Shown here one piece after another: positions 12,294 to 21,200 of a stretch of 64,000 nucleotides of DNA. The position numbers were made by a program, and so were the translations under genes. Position 1 is the first letter of the stretch. Every line of letters starts with the position of its first letter. Under the pieces are notes generated by a model. That model did not search any database and was not told the DNA's origin. It was given only the letters and a program-made list of their open reading frames with translations. Origin of the DNA: Hansschlegelia quercus (GTDB taxonomy: Bacteria; Pseudomonadota; Alphaproteobacteria; Rhizobiales; Methylopilaceae); the NCBI RefSeq assembly GCF_004310425.1, contig NZ_SIUB01000003.1:434001-498000 (forward strand), read 5' to 3'.

Positions 12294-13159
12294 TACGCCA
12301 TTTCCTTGGCGAGCGCGTAGATCTCGTCGGCGTCGAACGACTGATCGGCCGCCTCGAACAGCTTGCCGATCAGCGTGCGGTGCAGCTTGAGCTTGAGGCC
12401 GCCGAGGCCGAGCGCGCCGAGCGCGAGCTTGCCGTGGCGCTCCTTGGCCTTGTCCATGGCGTCGATGCCGCCGATCCCCAGCGGAGGCTGGGCATTGTAG
12501 TCGACCACGATCTCGATCGAGGCCTCCGAGCTCCAGTTCTCCTCCGAGAGCAGCTCGAAGCCGATCGCGCCGGCGGAGAATACGAGGTTCGCGCCGGCGA
12601 CGGCAGCCTTGCGGGCGGCCTCGTCCTTGGCCTCGATCGCCTCGACCTTGACGCCGAAACGCTTCTCGATCGCGTCGGCGGCCTTCTGGGTCTTACCCAG
12701 ATCGCGGCCGGTGATGGCGACGATCGCGCCTTCCTTGCCGAGCATGGCGGCGGAACGCATGCCGACCGGGCCGGTGCCGGCGAGGATCACGGCCTTCTTG
12801 CCCTTCACGTCGCCGCCGAGCGCCTTGACCGCGAGCGCGACGCCGGCTGCGGCCGTGGTGTTCGAGCCGTTCGAATCCAGCATGGTCGAGACGCGGAAGG
12901 GGCCGAAGAAGCGCTTCTGCACGGCGTCGTAGACCGCTTCGCCGGCCGCCATGTCGCCGCCGCCGACGAAGATCGCCGTCGACTTCTTCTCCGAGCCGCC
13001 GCGCGTGTAGATCGTCCCGTCGACATAGGCGCCGACATTCTCGGGCGTGACGTTGCCGTAGCCCGTGATGTGATCCGCGCCGCCGTCATAGCCCACGACG
13101 ACGTCGAAGACGCTCGGGGTCGGGTCGGTGTCGAACTGGAAAAGCAGCTTCTTGGTCAT
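12293..13159 (-). CDS. mtdA: NADP-dependent methylene-H4F/methylene-H4MPT dehydrogenase
   Basis: MtdA oxidises methylene-tetrahydrofolate (and, in vitro, methylene-tetrahydromethanopterin) with NADP+; in serine-cycle methylotrophs it works mainly in the reductive direction to supply methylene-H4F. The 288-residue protein starts MTKKLLFQFDTDPTPSVFD, as in known MtdA, and has a Rossmann fold with AGTGPVGMRSAAMLGKEGA near residue 128. A good ribosome binding site (AGGGAAG) precedes the ATG. The gene is separated from hprA by 213 bases occupied by a family B palindromic repeat, and overlaps fchA downstream. Its presence implies that the cell also has an H4MPT-linked formaldehyde oxidation pathway elsewhere. 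Confidence 0.97.
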   Translation of the reverse strand: MTKKLLFQFDTDPTPSVFDVVVGYDGGADHITGYGNVTPENVGAYVDGTIYTRGGSEKKSTAIFVGGGDMAAGEAVYDAVQKRFFGPFRVSTMLDSNGSNTTAAAGVALAVKALGGDVKGKKAVILAGTGPVGMRSAAMLGKEGAIVAITGRDLGKTQKAADAIEKRFGVKVEAIEAKDEAARKAAVAGANLVFSAGAIGFELLSEENWSSEASIEIVVDYNAQPPLGIGGIDAMDKAKERHGKLALGALGLGGLKLKLHRTLIGKLFEAADQSFDADEIYALAKEMA

Positions 13160-13215
13160 CGGTCTTCCCTGTCGCCCGCGTTCGGGCTGTTTTGTTTGGC
13201 CTGGAGCGACGGCCC

Positions 13216-13343
13216 GCGTGCTTCGAGACGCGTCGGGGCTTCGCCCCGAAGCTCCTCAGCATGAGGAGGTTTGAGCCCGCCATCTCTGCGCTCCTCATGC
13301 TGAGGAGCCTTGGCCTCTCAGGCCAAGGCGTCTCGAAGCACGC
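13216..13343. repeat. palindromic intergenic repeat, family B copy 1 (hprA-mtdA gap)
   Basis: Perfect 15-bp outer inverted arms (GCGTGCTTCGAGACG 13216-13230; CGTCTCGAAGCACGC 13329-13343) enclose two further palindromes, GCTCCTCAGCATGAGGAG (about 13251-13268) and GCTCCTCATGCTGAGGAGC (about 13290-13308), and a TTGGCC/GGCCAA hairpin near 13310-13326. The whole unit would fold as one long cruciform-like RNA. A diverged second copy is at 6264-6374. It contains no ORF. Confidence 0.85.
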
Positions 13344-13372
13344 AGAACGCCCGATGCAGGCTCAGTTCGCGC

Positions 13373-14314
13373 TCACTCCACCACGTTGACGGGCTTGCCC
13401 GCCACGAAGGCTTCCACGTTGTCGATCAGCTGGTCGGCGAGGAACTGCATCGCCTCTTTCGACGCCCACGCCACGTGCGGGGTGACGATCAGGTTCGGCA
13501 GGTCCGCGTCGCACAGGATGTTGCCGTCCTTCGGAGGCTCCTGCGCCACGACGTCGAAGCCGGCGCCGCCGATCTCGCCCGATTTCAGCGCCTCAAGCAG
13601 CGCCGCCTCGTCGACAAGGCCGCCGCGCGCGGTGTTGATGAGCAGCGCGTGGTTCTTCATCTTCTTGAACTGCTCAGGCCCGAACATGTTCTTGGTGTCG
13701 GGCGTGAGCGGCACATGGATGGTGATGACGTCGGATTGGGTCAGCACCGTTTCGAAGTCGACCAGGCCGTCCTGCGGGAAGACGTCGTAGGGCAGCACCT
13801 TCATGCCCAACGCTTCCGCCCGTTTGCCGATCGACTTGCCGAGCGCGCCGTAGCCGATGATGCCAAGCGTCGAACCGGCAATGTCATAGATCGGGTAGTC
13901 GAAGTAGCAGAACTGCCGGGACTTGCTCCAATCGCCGCGCTTCACGGAATTGGCGTAGGGCACGATCGAGCGGCGCAGCGCGAACATGAGGCCGATGACG
14001 TGCTCGGGCACGGTGTTGAAGGCGTAGCCGCGGATGTTGGAGATCGTGATCCCCTGGGCCTTGGCCTGCGCTTTGTCGACGATGTCGGTGCCGGTGGCCG
14101 CGACCGCGATCAGCTTCAGGTTCGGCAGCTGCTTCAACGTCTCGGCGCGCATCGGCACCTTGTTGATCAGCGCGATGTCGGCGTCCTTGAGGCGCTCGAC
14201 GATCTCCGCCGGCTCCCAGGTCGAGTCGTATTCCGTGTAATCGTGCGGGAAGTTCGGCGCGCGGACCTTGGCGTCCACGCTCTCCCGGTCGAGAAAGACG
14301 ATCTTGTGCGTCAC
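13373..14314 (-). CDS. hprA: NADH-dependent hydroxypyruvate reductase (serine cycle)
   Basis: Reduces hydroxypyruvate to D-glycerate. The 313-residue protein is a D-2-hydroxyacid dehydrogenase: the Rossmann motif GSTLGIIGYGALGKSI lies near residue 147, INTARGGLVDEAALL near residue 233, and the catalytic His is in VTPHVAWAS near residue 284. The start is a GTG at 14314 (VTHKIVFLDRES, equal to MTKKVVFLDRES in M. extorquens HprA), preceded by GGGGAA; the frame extends upstream to 14428, but that part covers the intercistronic hairpin and is not family-like. It follows sgaA, whose product is its substrate, after 128 bases. Confidence 0.96.
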   Translation of the reverse strand: MTHKIVFLDRESVDAKVRAPNFPHDYTEYDSTWEPAEIVERLKDADIALINKVPMRAETLKQLPNLKLIAVAATGTDIVDKAQAKAQGITISNIRGYAFNTVPEHVIGLMFALRRSIVPYANSVKRGDWSKSRQFCYFDYPIYDIAGSTLGIIGYGALGKSIGKRAEALGMKVLPYDVFPQDGLVDFETVLTQSDVITIHVPLTPDTKNMFGPEQFKKMKNHALLINTARGGLVDEAALLEALKSGEIGGAGFDVVAQEPPKDGNILCDADLPNLIVTPHVAWASKEAMQFLADQLIDNVEAFVAGKPVNVVE

Positions 14315-14390
14315 GGACGTTTCCCCATTGCGAGCGCCTGGCGGAGTCGAGTCCGCCGGCTTTGAGCGATTGACGGCTTCCAGCGCGCGA

Positions 14391-14425
14391 AGAGGGCCGG
14401 GCGGGATTTTCCCGTCCGGCCCTCT
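14391..14425 (-). terminator. strong intercistronic hairpin between sgaA and hprA
   Basis: A 15-bp stem with one wobble (AGAGGGCCGGGCGGG 14391-14405 with its complement 14411-14425) encloses a short loop. It begins 18 bases past the sgaA stop. There is no T-tract on either strand (minus strand continues TCGCGCGC), so it more likely protects the 3' end of sgaA mRNA or attenuates reading into hprA than acts as a full terminator. Confidence 0.6.
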
Positions 14426-14442
14426 CAAGCGACGTCGCGTGG

Positions 14443-15651
14443 TCAGGCCGCCTTGGGGGTCTCGGCCTGCTTCTCGATCGGGTTGTCGCGCAGATAGTCC
14501 TGCGCGGCGCCGACGCCGGAGCCCGCCTTGATCTTCACGCCGTTGTCGAGCATCGACATCTCGGCGCCCGCGATCGCGCCGAGCAGCATCAGCTCGTTCA
14601 GATCGCCGATATGGCCGATGCGGAACACCCTGCCGGCGACCTTCGAGAGGCCGGCGCCGAGCGCGAGATTGTAGCGGTCATAGGCGTGGCGGATGATCTT
14701 CGCCGCGTCGATGCCTTCCGGCGCGAGGATCGCGGAGACCGTGTCGGAGTGCCAGCGGGGCGACTTCGCGCAGAGCTTGAGGCCCCAGGCGTCGACGGCC
14801 TTGCGTGTCGCCTCGGCGAGCACGTGGTGGCGGTGGAAGATCTGCTCCAGACCCTCCTCCTCGATGCACGCCAGCGACTCGCGCAAGCCATGCAGCAGGT
14901 TCGTGGCCGGCGTGTAGGGGAAGTAGCCGCCGGGGTTGGTGTTGATGTGGTCCTGGAAGTCGAAATAGACCTTGTTCAGGCCGGCATTCTTACGGACGCC
15001 AAGCGCCTTCTGGCTGACGCAGACGAAGCCGAGACCGGCCGGCAGCATCAGGCCCTTCTGCGAGCCGGAGACCGCGAGGTCGACCTTCCACTCGTCGAAG
15101 CGGAAGTCGATCGAGCCGAGGCCCGAGACGGAGTCGACGAACAGCAGCGCGGGATGACCGGCGGCGTCGATCGCCTTGCGGATCGCGCCGATGTTGGAGG
15201 TCACGCCGGTCGCGGTCTCGTTGTGGACCACCATGACGGCCTTGATCTCATGCGCCTTGTCGGCGACGAGAGCCTCCTCGATCTTCTCCTCATGGGCGCC
15301 GGTGCCCCACTCCTCTTCCTGGATCTGGACGTCCAGGCCGAGGCGCTGCGCCATGTCGGTCCAGAGGTGCGAGAACTGGCCGAAGCGGGCCGTCAGCACC
15401 TTGTCGCCGGGGGCGAGCGTGTTGGCGAGAGCGGCTTCCCAGCCGCCGGTGCCGGAGGACGGGAAGATGAAGGTCTGGCCTTCCTTGGTCTTGAAGACCT
15501 TCTTCAGGCCTTCGAAAAGCGGCTTGGTCAGTTCGGGGAAAATCGGCGAGCGATGATCTTCCTGGGAGACCATCATGGCGCGGAGCACGCGCTCCGGCAC
15601 GTTCGTCGGACCGGGGACGAACAGAAAATTCTTACCGGGGCGTCTCGCCAT
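14443..15651 (-). CDS. sgaA: serine-glyoxylate aminotransferase
   Basis: Transfers the amino group of serine to glyoxylate, giving hydroxypyruvate and glycine, the key transamination of the serine cycle. The 402-residue protein belongs to class V PLP-dependent aminotransferases. FVPGPTNVPERVLRAM is at the N-terminus, the aspartate that binds the PLP ring nitrogen is in LLFVDSVSGLGS near residue 171, and the PLP lysine is in AVSGSQKGLMLPAGLG near residue 200. The ATG has a strong ribosome binding site (GGAGGAAA). It is the first gene of the block; the 334-base region upstream contains two 17-bp inverted repeats that may bind its regulator. Confidence 0.97.
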   Translation of the reverse strand: MARRPGKNFLFVPGPTNVPERVLRAMMVSQEDHRSPIFPELTKPLFEGLKKVFKTKEGQTFIFPSSGTGGWEAALANTLAPGDKVLTARFGQFSHLWTDMAQRLGLDVQIQEEEWGTGAHEEKIEEALVADKAHEIKAVMVVHNETATGVTSNIGAIRKAIDAAGHPALLFVDSVSGLGSIDFRFDEWKVDLAVSGSQKGLMLPAGLGFVCVSQKALGVRKNAGLNKVYFDFQDHINTNPGGYFPYTPATNLLHGLRESLACIEEEGLEQIFHRHHVLAEATRKAVDAWGLKLCAKSPRWHSDTVSAILAPEGIDAAKIIRHAYDRYNLALGAGLSKVAGRVFRIGHIGDLNELMLLGAIAGAEMSMLDNGVKIKAGSGVGAAQDYLRDNPIEKQAETPKAA

Positions 15652-15812
15652 GATTTCCTCCGTAGCGCCTTCTTGGCGGCAGCAAACAACTGAAGCTCTG
15701 CCTTGACTATGCGACAGGCCGTCACGCCTCTCATAGCATAATCATGTCGATCTGCTTGCTTTTTCCTTCAGCAAAACCCGGTCGACGTATTCAGCAGAGA
15801 TTACACTATGTC

Positions 15813-15829
15813 CTATCGTCGCACGATAG
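15813..15829. promoter_or_regulatory. 17-bp inverted repeat, candidate activator site for the serine cycle
   Basis: CTATCGT-CGC-ACGATAG is a perfect inverted repeat centred about 170 bases upstream of the sgaA ATG; a third CTATCG half-site follows at 15837-15842. It contains T-N11-A, the pattern of LysR-family sites. In M. extorquens the serine cycle is controlled by the LysR-type regulator QscR, so QscR is a reasonable candidate ligand, but the match is inference. Confidence 0.4.
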
Positions 15830-15942
15830 AACGGCTCTATCGCACTAGACTTCGCGCGCAGGCGCGTGGCGACGTCCGAAAGGGATGCAGAACCGCGCCA
15901 CAATGCCTCGGAAGGCCAAGGCGTTTCGACGCCGACTTTAGG

Positions 15943-15959
15943 CGCAAATGCGATTTGCG
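15943..15959. promoter_or_regulatory. second 17-bp inverted repeat upstream of sgaA
   Basis: CGCAAAT-GCG-ATTTGCG has 7-bp perfect arms and a 3-base spacer, the same geometry as the repeat at 15813-15829, and begins 26 bases beyond the transporter stop codon. It could be an operator or a short 3' hairpin of the transporter mRNA. Confidence 0.35.
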
Positions 15960-15985
15960 GTGAATTTAAGCGAAAGCGTGAACGG

Positions 15986-16594
15986 TCAGCGCGCGTGACC
16001 GACCCGCTCATAGGGCATCACGATATTCATCAGCGCGCCGTAGGGCGCAAGCAGGACGAGCGCCGCAAAGGCTTTCACCGTGAAGTCAAACGCCGCGAGA
16101 TTGGTCCAGAGCGGGGCCATCCACGCGCTGCCGAAGAACGGCACGGCCGACGACATCTCGGCGTCGCCCGCGAAAGCCAGCGAGAAGAACACGATGGTGT
16201 CGATCGCCGAACCGAGCAAACTCGCGATCAGCGGAGCCCGCCACCAGCTCTGCCGGCGGAGCTTGGCGAACACCGAGACGTCCAGCAACTGACCAACGAG
16301 AAAGGCGGTTCCCGAGGCGAACGCGATGCGTGGAGTGGCGAGCCCGATCGAGAGCGCGACGGCGAGCGCAAAGCCGATATAGACCACGCGGCGCGCAGAT
16401 CCTGGTCCGAAGCGGCGGTTCGTCAGGTCGGTGACGAGGAAGGCAAGAGGATAGGAGAACGCGCCCCAGGTCAGCTTGTCGCCGAGCCCGAAAGCCTCGA
16501 CCGGATGCTGCACGAGCACGTTCGACGCCGCGACGACGATGGTCATCGCGACGACGGGAAGCGCAAGCGAGGAAAGCTGGGCCGTAGGCCTCAT
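15986..16594 (-). CDS. queuosine precursor transporter, YhhQ/VUT family
   Basis: A 202-residue inner-membrane protein with about six hydrophobic helices. The block FSYPLAFLVTDLTNRRFGP (about residues 45-63) is the signature of the VUT/YhhQ family, which imports the queuosine precursors preQ0/preQ1 or queuine. SGTAFLVGQLLDVSVFAKLR and GSAIDTIVFFSLAF are the conserved membrane segments that follow. The gene begins 18 bases after rpmB on the same strand, so the two are probably cotranscribed. The exact precursor cannot be told from sequence. Confidence 0.9.
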   Translation of the reverse strand: MRPTAQLSSLALPVVAMTIVVAASNVLVQHPVEAFGLGDKLTWGAFSYPLAFLVTDLTNRRFGPGSARRVVYIGFALAVALSIGLATPRIAFASGTAFLVGQLLDVSVFAKLRRQSWWRAPLIASLLGSAIDTIVFFSLAFAGDAEMSSAVPFFGSAWMAPLWTNLAAFDFTVKAFAALVLLAPYGALMNIVMPYERVGHAR

Positions 16595-16612
16595 GCCCGC
16601 GGACCTGGGCGG

Positions 16613-16939
16613 TCAGGAGGCGGCGGCCTGCTCGGCGCCGGCATTCTCACCGGACACAGCTTCGCCGGACTTGGCGATCTTGCGCTTCAGCTCGCGCGCG
16701 CCCTGGCTGAGCTCGAGGTCCTTCGCCTTGGCGAGGAAGGCGTCGAGGCCGCCGCGATGCTCGACCGAGCGCAGCGCGTGCGCGGAGACGCGCAACCGAA
16801 CCGAACGGCCGAGCGCTTCCGAGATCAGCGAGACCTGCAGCAGGTTCGGACGGAAGGTGCGCTTGGTCTTGTGGTTGGAGTGGCTGACCTTGTGCCCGGT
16901 GAGCACGGCCTTGCCGGTGAGTTCGCAACGCCGGGACAT
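16613..16939 (-). CDS. rpmB: 50S ribosomal protein L28
   Basis: Ribosomal large-subunit protein of 108 residues, recognised by [29 protein letters not shown] at the N-terminus and the basic middle with [10 protein letters not shown]. Alphaproteobacterial L28 proteins are longer than the 78-residue E. coli form and carry a C-terminal extension, as here (AGAEQAAAS). The ATG at 16939 has AGGAG 9-10 bases upstream; the longer frame to 16993 is not used. It precedes the queuosine transporter gene. Confidence 0.96.
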   Translation of the reverse strand: MSRRCELTGKAVLTGHKVSHSNHKTKRTFRPNLLQVSLISEALGRSVRLRVSAHALRSVEHRGGLDAFLAKAKDLELSQGARELKRKIAKSGEAVSGENAGAEQAAAS

Positions 16940-17217
16940 GGGTTGAGCTCCTGAGGCGATAGTCTGGGACAGCGCGACGACGCCGGACGACATGTCCGTT
17001 CGGCCGTCTCACAGCCTGTCGGTTTGAAGGCGCCCGTATAGTCTCGGCGGCCCTGAGCGTCAAGGATCGCGACGGTCGGCTGAGGACCGCCCGCGCATCA
17101 GCCTCACAAAAAGCCGAATCGACGCTAGTCTCACTACCATCGCCAAGCGTTCGCCTCCGTCAACGCCTGGCGGCGAGGCGCCGCGCCGAGGCCCGCAGAT
17201 CCGAAGCCCGATTGAAG

Positions 17218-18096
17218 ATGATGACACGCCTTCCCGCCTCGCCCCGGCTTCGCGCCGCTTCCGTGGCGAGCCTCGCATTCGCCCTGTCAGCCGCGCCGAT
17301 CCTCGCAGCGCCCGCTTTCGCCGAAACCCAGCTACGCGCGCGCTATGACGTGACGCTGATGGGGATCGGGATTGGCACGGCGAGCCTCCAGGCCGGCATC
17401 GACCGCGCGTCCTACGACGTCACGATGAGCCTGCGGATGACGGGGCTCGCGAAGTTTCTGACCGGCGGCCAGGGCGCCGCAGCCGCTCGCGGCGGCTATG
17501 TCGGGGCCGCGGTGACGCCGACCGCCTATGCGCTCAACACGCGCGGCAAGGAAAAAAGCCAAGTCATCCGTTTCGCCCTCGCCGGCGGCGCGATCCGGCA
17601 GATCTCGGTCGAACCGCCGGTAAAGACAAAGGATACGGTCCCGATCACCGAGGCCGACCAGCGCGGCATCGTCGATCCCTTGAGCGCGCTGGTGATGCCG
17701 GTCGCGGGCTCGGGCGAGCTGCTCGACAAGTCGTCCTGCGACCGCACCCTGCCGGTGTTCGACGGCCGCCAGCGTTACGACGTTGCGCTTCATTACGACC
17801 GGATGGAGACCGCGACGGCCGCTCCCGAGGCGAAGGACAGCTATTCCGGCAAGGTGATCGTCTGCAAGGCGAGCTATCGCGCGATCGCTGGCCATAAGCC
17901 CGGTCGCGAGCAGGTCACCTTCATGGAGCAGAACAAGGACATGGAGGTCTGGCTTGCGCCCGTCGCAGGCTCGCGCGCGCTGATCCCCTGGAAGATTTCG
18001 GTGCGCACGCCGATCGGCACAGCCGTCATCACCGCGACGTCCTTTGTGACGGAAACCAAAGAGAAGGCGGCCGGCGCAAAAGGCGTCGATCTCTGA
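17218..18096 (+). CDS. exported DUF3108 domain protein
   Basis: A 292-residue protein with a signal peptide (about residues 1-36, ending APAFAE) and a mature region that fits DUF3108: RARYDVTLMGIGIGTASL directly after the signal, a VDPLSALVMP segment near residue 160, and a C-terminal beta-rich part with IPWKISVRTPIGTAVI. DUF3108 proteins are periplasmic and of unknown function. The frame opens at a TTG (17212), but ATGs at 17218 and 17221 are better starts. It stands alone between the divergent rpmB and the co-directional SUV3-like gene; the spacing of 134 bases shows no clear terminator. Confidence 0.85.
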   Translation: MMTRLPASPRLRAASVASLAFALSAAPILAAPAFAETQLRARYDVTLMGIGIGTASLQAGIDRASYDVTMSLRMTGLAKFLTGGQGAAAARGGYVGAAVTPTAYALNTRGKEKSQVIRFALAGGAIRQISVEPPVKTKDTVPITEADQRGIVDPLSALVMPVAGSGELLDKSSCDRTLPVFDGRQRYDVALHYDRMETATAAPEAKDSYSGKVIVCKASYRAIAGHKPGREQVTFMEQNKDMEVWLAPVAGSRALIPWKISVRTPIGTAVITATSFVTETKEKAAGAKGVDL

Positions 18097-18230
18097 GCGA
18101 GATCGGGTCGGAACGAATCGCGAAGGTTCCAGGCGCCGCCGATTCGACTCCGTTCCGTTCCCGACCCGTTCGTGTTTTCCCGTCCCGGCCGGGGCTGCGC
18201 CGCGCGGGCTGCCGGGTTAAAGAACGCTGA

Positions 18231-21200
18231 ATGACAGGCGATTTTCTCGAATTCGGCGATCTGCTTGACCTCGCTCCGGCGCCGGCCTCGTCGATCCTCG
18301 CTCCCATGCGGGGGCGCGGCGTCACCGCCGTGCTCGGCCCCACCAATACCGGCAAGACTCATCTCGCGATCGAGCGGATGGCGTCGCACGGCTCCGGGCT
18401 GATCGGCCTGCCGCTGAGGCTGCTCGCGCGCGAGGTCTATCAGCGCCTCGTCGAGAAGGTGGGCCCGGAAAAGGTCGCGCTCGTCACCGGCGAGGAGAAG
18501 ATCAAGCCATTCGGCGCGCGCTACTGGGTCTCGACCGTCGAGGCGATGCCGCGCGACCTCGACGTCGATTTCGTCGCGATCGACGAGATCCAGCTCTGCG
18601 CGGATTTCGACCGCGGCCACGTCTTCACCGACCGCATGCTGAACATGCGCGGCCGCTACGAGACGCTGATCCTCGGCGCCGCCACCATGCGCCCGCTCGT
18701 CGAGAAGCTGCTGCCGGGCGCGAACATCGTGGTGCGGCCGCGGCTCTCCGAACTTCTATTCGCCGGCGAGAAGAAGATCACCCGGCTGCCGCGGCGCAGC
18801 GCCATCGTCGCCTTCTCGGCCGAGGAGGTCTACGCGATCGCGGAGCTGATCCGCCGCCAGCTCGGCGGGGCGGCGGTGGTGCTCGGCAAGCTCAGCCCGC
18901 GGACCCGAAATGCGCAGGTCGCGATGTATCAGGCCGGCGACGTCGACTATCTCGTGGCGACCGACGCGATCGGCATGGGGCTCAATCTCGACGTCGATCA
19001 CGTCGCCTTCGCCGGCGACCGCAAGTTCGACGGCCACCAGCACCGCCAGCTCAACCCCGCCGAACTGGCTCAGATCGCGGGCCGAGCCGGGCGCCACCTC
19101 AAGAATGGGACCTTCGGCACGACCGGCCGTTGCAAGCCGTTCGACCCGGAGATCGTCGAGCGCATCGAGAGCCACAGCTTCGCAGCCATCCGGGTGGCGC
19201 AGTGGCGAAACGCGGCGCTCGATTTCCACGACCCGCAGGCGTTGATCGCGAGCTTGTCGCGGCCGCCGGCAGAGGCTGGGCTGACCCGCGCGCCCGACGC
19301 CGACGACGTGCGCGCGCTGATTGCGCTCGCCCGCGATCCGGCGGCCAAGAACGCCGCGAAAGGCGAGGCCGCGGTCCGGCTGATGTGGGACGTCTGCCAG
19401 GTTCCAGACTACCGCAAGATTGCGCCGGCGCAGCACGCGGAGCTCATCTCGGAGCTCTACGGCTTCCTCACCGGACCCGGCGGACGGGTCCCGACCGACT
19501 GGTTCTCGCGCCACGTCGCCTTGACGGATCGCCCGGAAGGCGACATCGACACGCTGTCCGCGCGGATCGCCCACATCCGCACCTGGACGTTCGTCGCCAA
19601 CCGAACGGACTGGCTTGCAGATCCCGAACATTGGCAGGGCGTCACCCGCGCCGTCGAAGACAGACTTTCTGACGCTCTGCACGACAGGCTCGCGCAGCGC
19701 TTCGTGGACAGGCGCACCAGCGTGCTCATGCGCCGCCTGAGGGAAAAAGACATGCTCGAGGCCGAGATCAACAAGGACGGCGACGTGTTGGTCGAGGGCC
19801 ACCATGTCGGTCGGCTCGCGGGCTTCCAGTTCGCGCCGGACTCCTCCGCGGAGGGCACCGAGGGCAAGGCGCTGCGCGCCGCGGCCTCCAAGGCGCTGGC
19901 GGGCGAGATCGAGGCGCGCGCCAACCGGTTCTCGAATTCCGGCGACGGCGACATCGTGCTCGCCGCCGACGGAGCGGTTCGCTGGCAGGGCGAGCTGGTC
20001 GGCAAGCTGGTGAAGGGCGACAAAGCGCTCAGCCCCCGCGTCCGCATCCTCGCCGACGAACAGCTCACAGGCGCGGCCCGCGAGCAGGTGGAGAAGCGGC
20101 TCGACCAGTGGATCCGCGCGCATGTCCAGAAGCTGCTTGGCGGCCTCGCCGCAATCGAGACCGCGGAGGACGTGATCGGCGTCGCGCGCGGCGTCGCCTA
20201 TCAGCTCGTCGAGGAGCTCGGCGTGCTCGACCGCGCCCGCGTCGCGGAGGAGGTCAAGGGCCTCGACCAGACGGCGCGCGCCGCGCTGCGCAAGCACGGA
20301 ATCCGCTTCGGCGCGCACCACATCTATATGCCGCTGCTGATGAAGCCCGCGCCGCGCGCGCTCGCGGCCCAGCTCTGGTCGCTCGCGCACGGCTCCGAGG
20401 GCGGCCCTGGCGTCGATGAGGTCGCGCATCTGGCGTCGGCCGGCCGCACATCGATCCCGGTCGATACGGCGATCGACAAAGGCCTGTACCGAGCGCTCGG
20501 CTACCGCGTCTGCGGCGCCCGCGCGATCCGCGTCGACATTCTCGAGCGGTTAGCGGACCTGATCCGCCCGGCGATCGCCTGGAAGCCCGGTCAGCCCGGC
20601 ACGCCGCCCGCGGGCGCCGCCGACGGAGCGGGCTTTACGGTCACTGTCGCGATGACCTCACTCGCCGGCTGCTCCGGCGAGGACTTCGCCGAGATCCTGC
20701 GCTCGCTCGGCTACCGCATGGAGCGCCGTCTGAAGCCCACGACGCCGGTGTCGCCGCCTGAAGCGGCGGTCGCGCTGCCGGCGCCCGAGAGCGAGCCGGT
20801 CGACGTGACTGATGTCGCGGAGACCGTCGAGACGGCGAGCGCGGATTCCGAAGAACCCGATCTTTCGACCGAAGGCGCGGCGCCTGTCGCCGAAGCGCCG
20901 GAAGCCGACGAGACGGCCGTCGAGGAGCCGGATTCGGAGACCGTAGAGATCAATCGGGGCGAAGCGCCAATCGACGCCGAAACCGATGCGGCGATCGAGT
21001 TTGAGAACGTCGCCGCGAGTGAACCCGAGGCGGAGGTCGCCGACGAACCGGTGTTCGACGTCGCCTCCGAGGAGCCTGCGCTGCTGGGCCCGATCGGCTC
21101 CGACGACGTGCCGAGCGAGGCGCTCGACGCCGTCGCTGACGACGAGGCGGTCGAGACTGCGACCGCCGCCGCCGCTGATGCGGAAATTTCGGCCGAACTC

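Larger units (their letters stand above)
15652..15985. promoter_or_regulatory. sgaA upstream regulatory region (no gene)
   Basis: This 334-base gap lies between the sgaA start and the stop of the queuosine transporter gene, both on the minus strand. An 89-codon frame (15742-16011) overlaps the transporter end and has no family resemblance, so I do not call it. The region holds an AT-rich stretch near 15715-15775 that probably contains the sgaA promoter, two perfect 17-bp inverted repeats listed separately, and a GGCGT-TTCG-ACGCC hairpin at 15920-15933 that may help end the transporter transcript. Confidence 0.55.

Noticed and set aside
15742-16011. 89-codon minus-strand frame upstream of sgaA
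   Set aside because: It overlaps the end of the transporter gene and the region of inverted repeats, with no family-like sequence.
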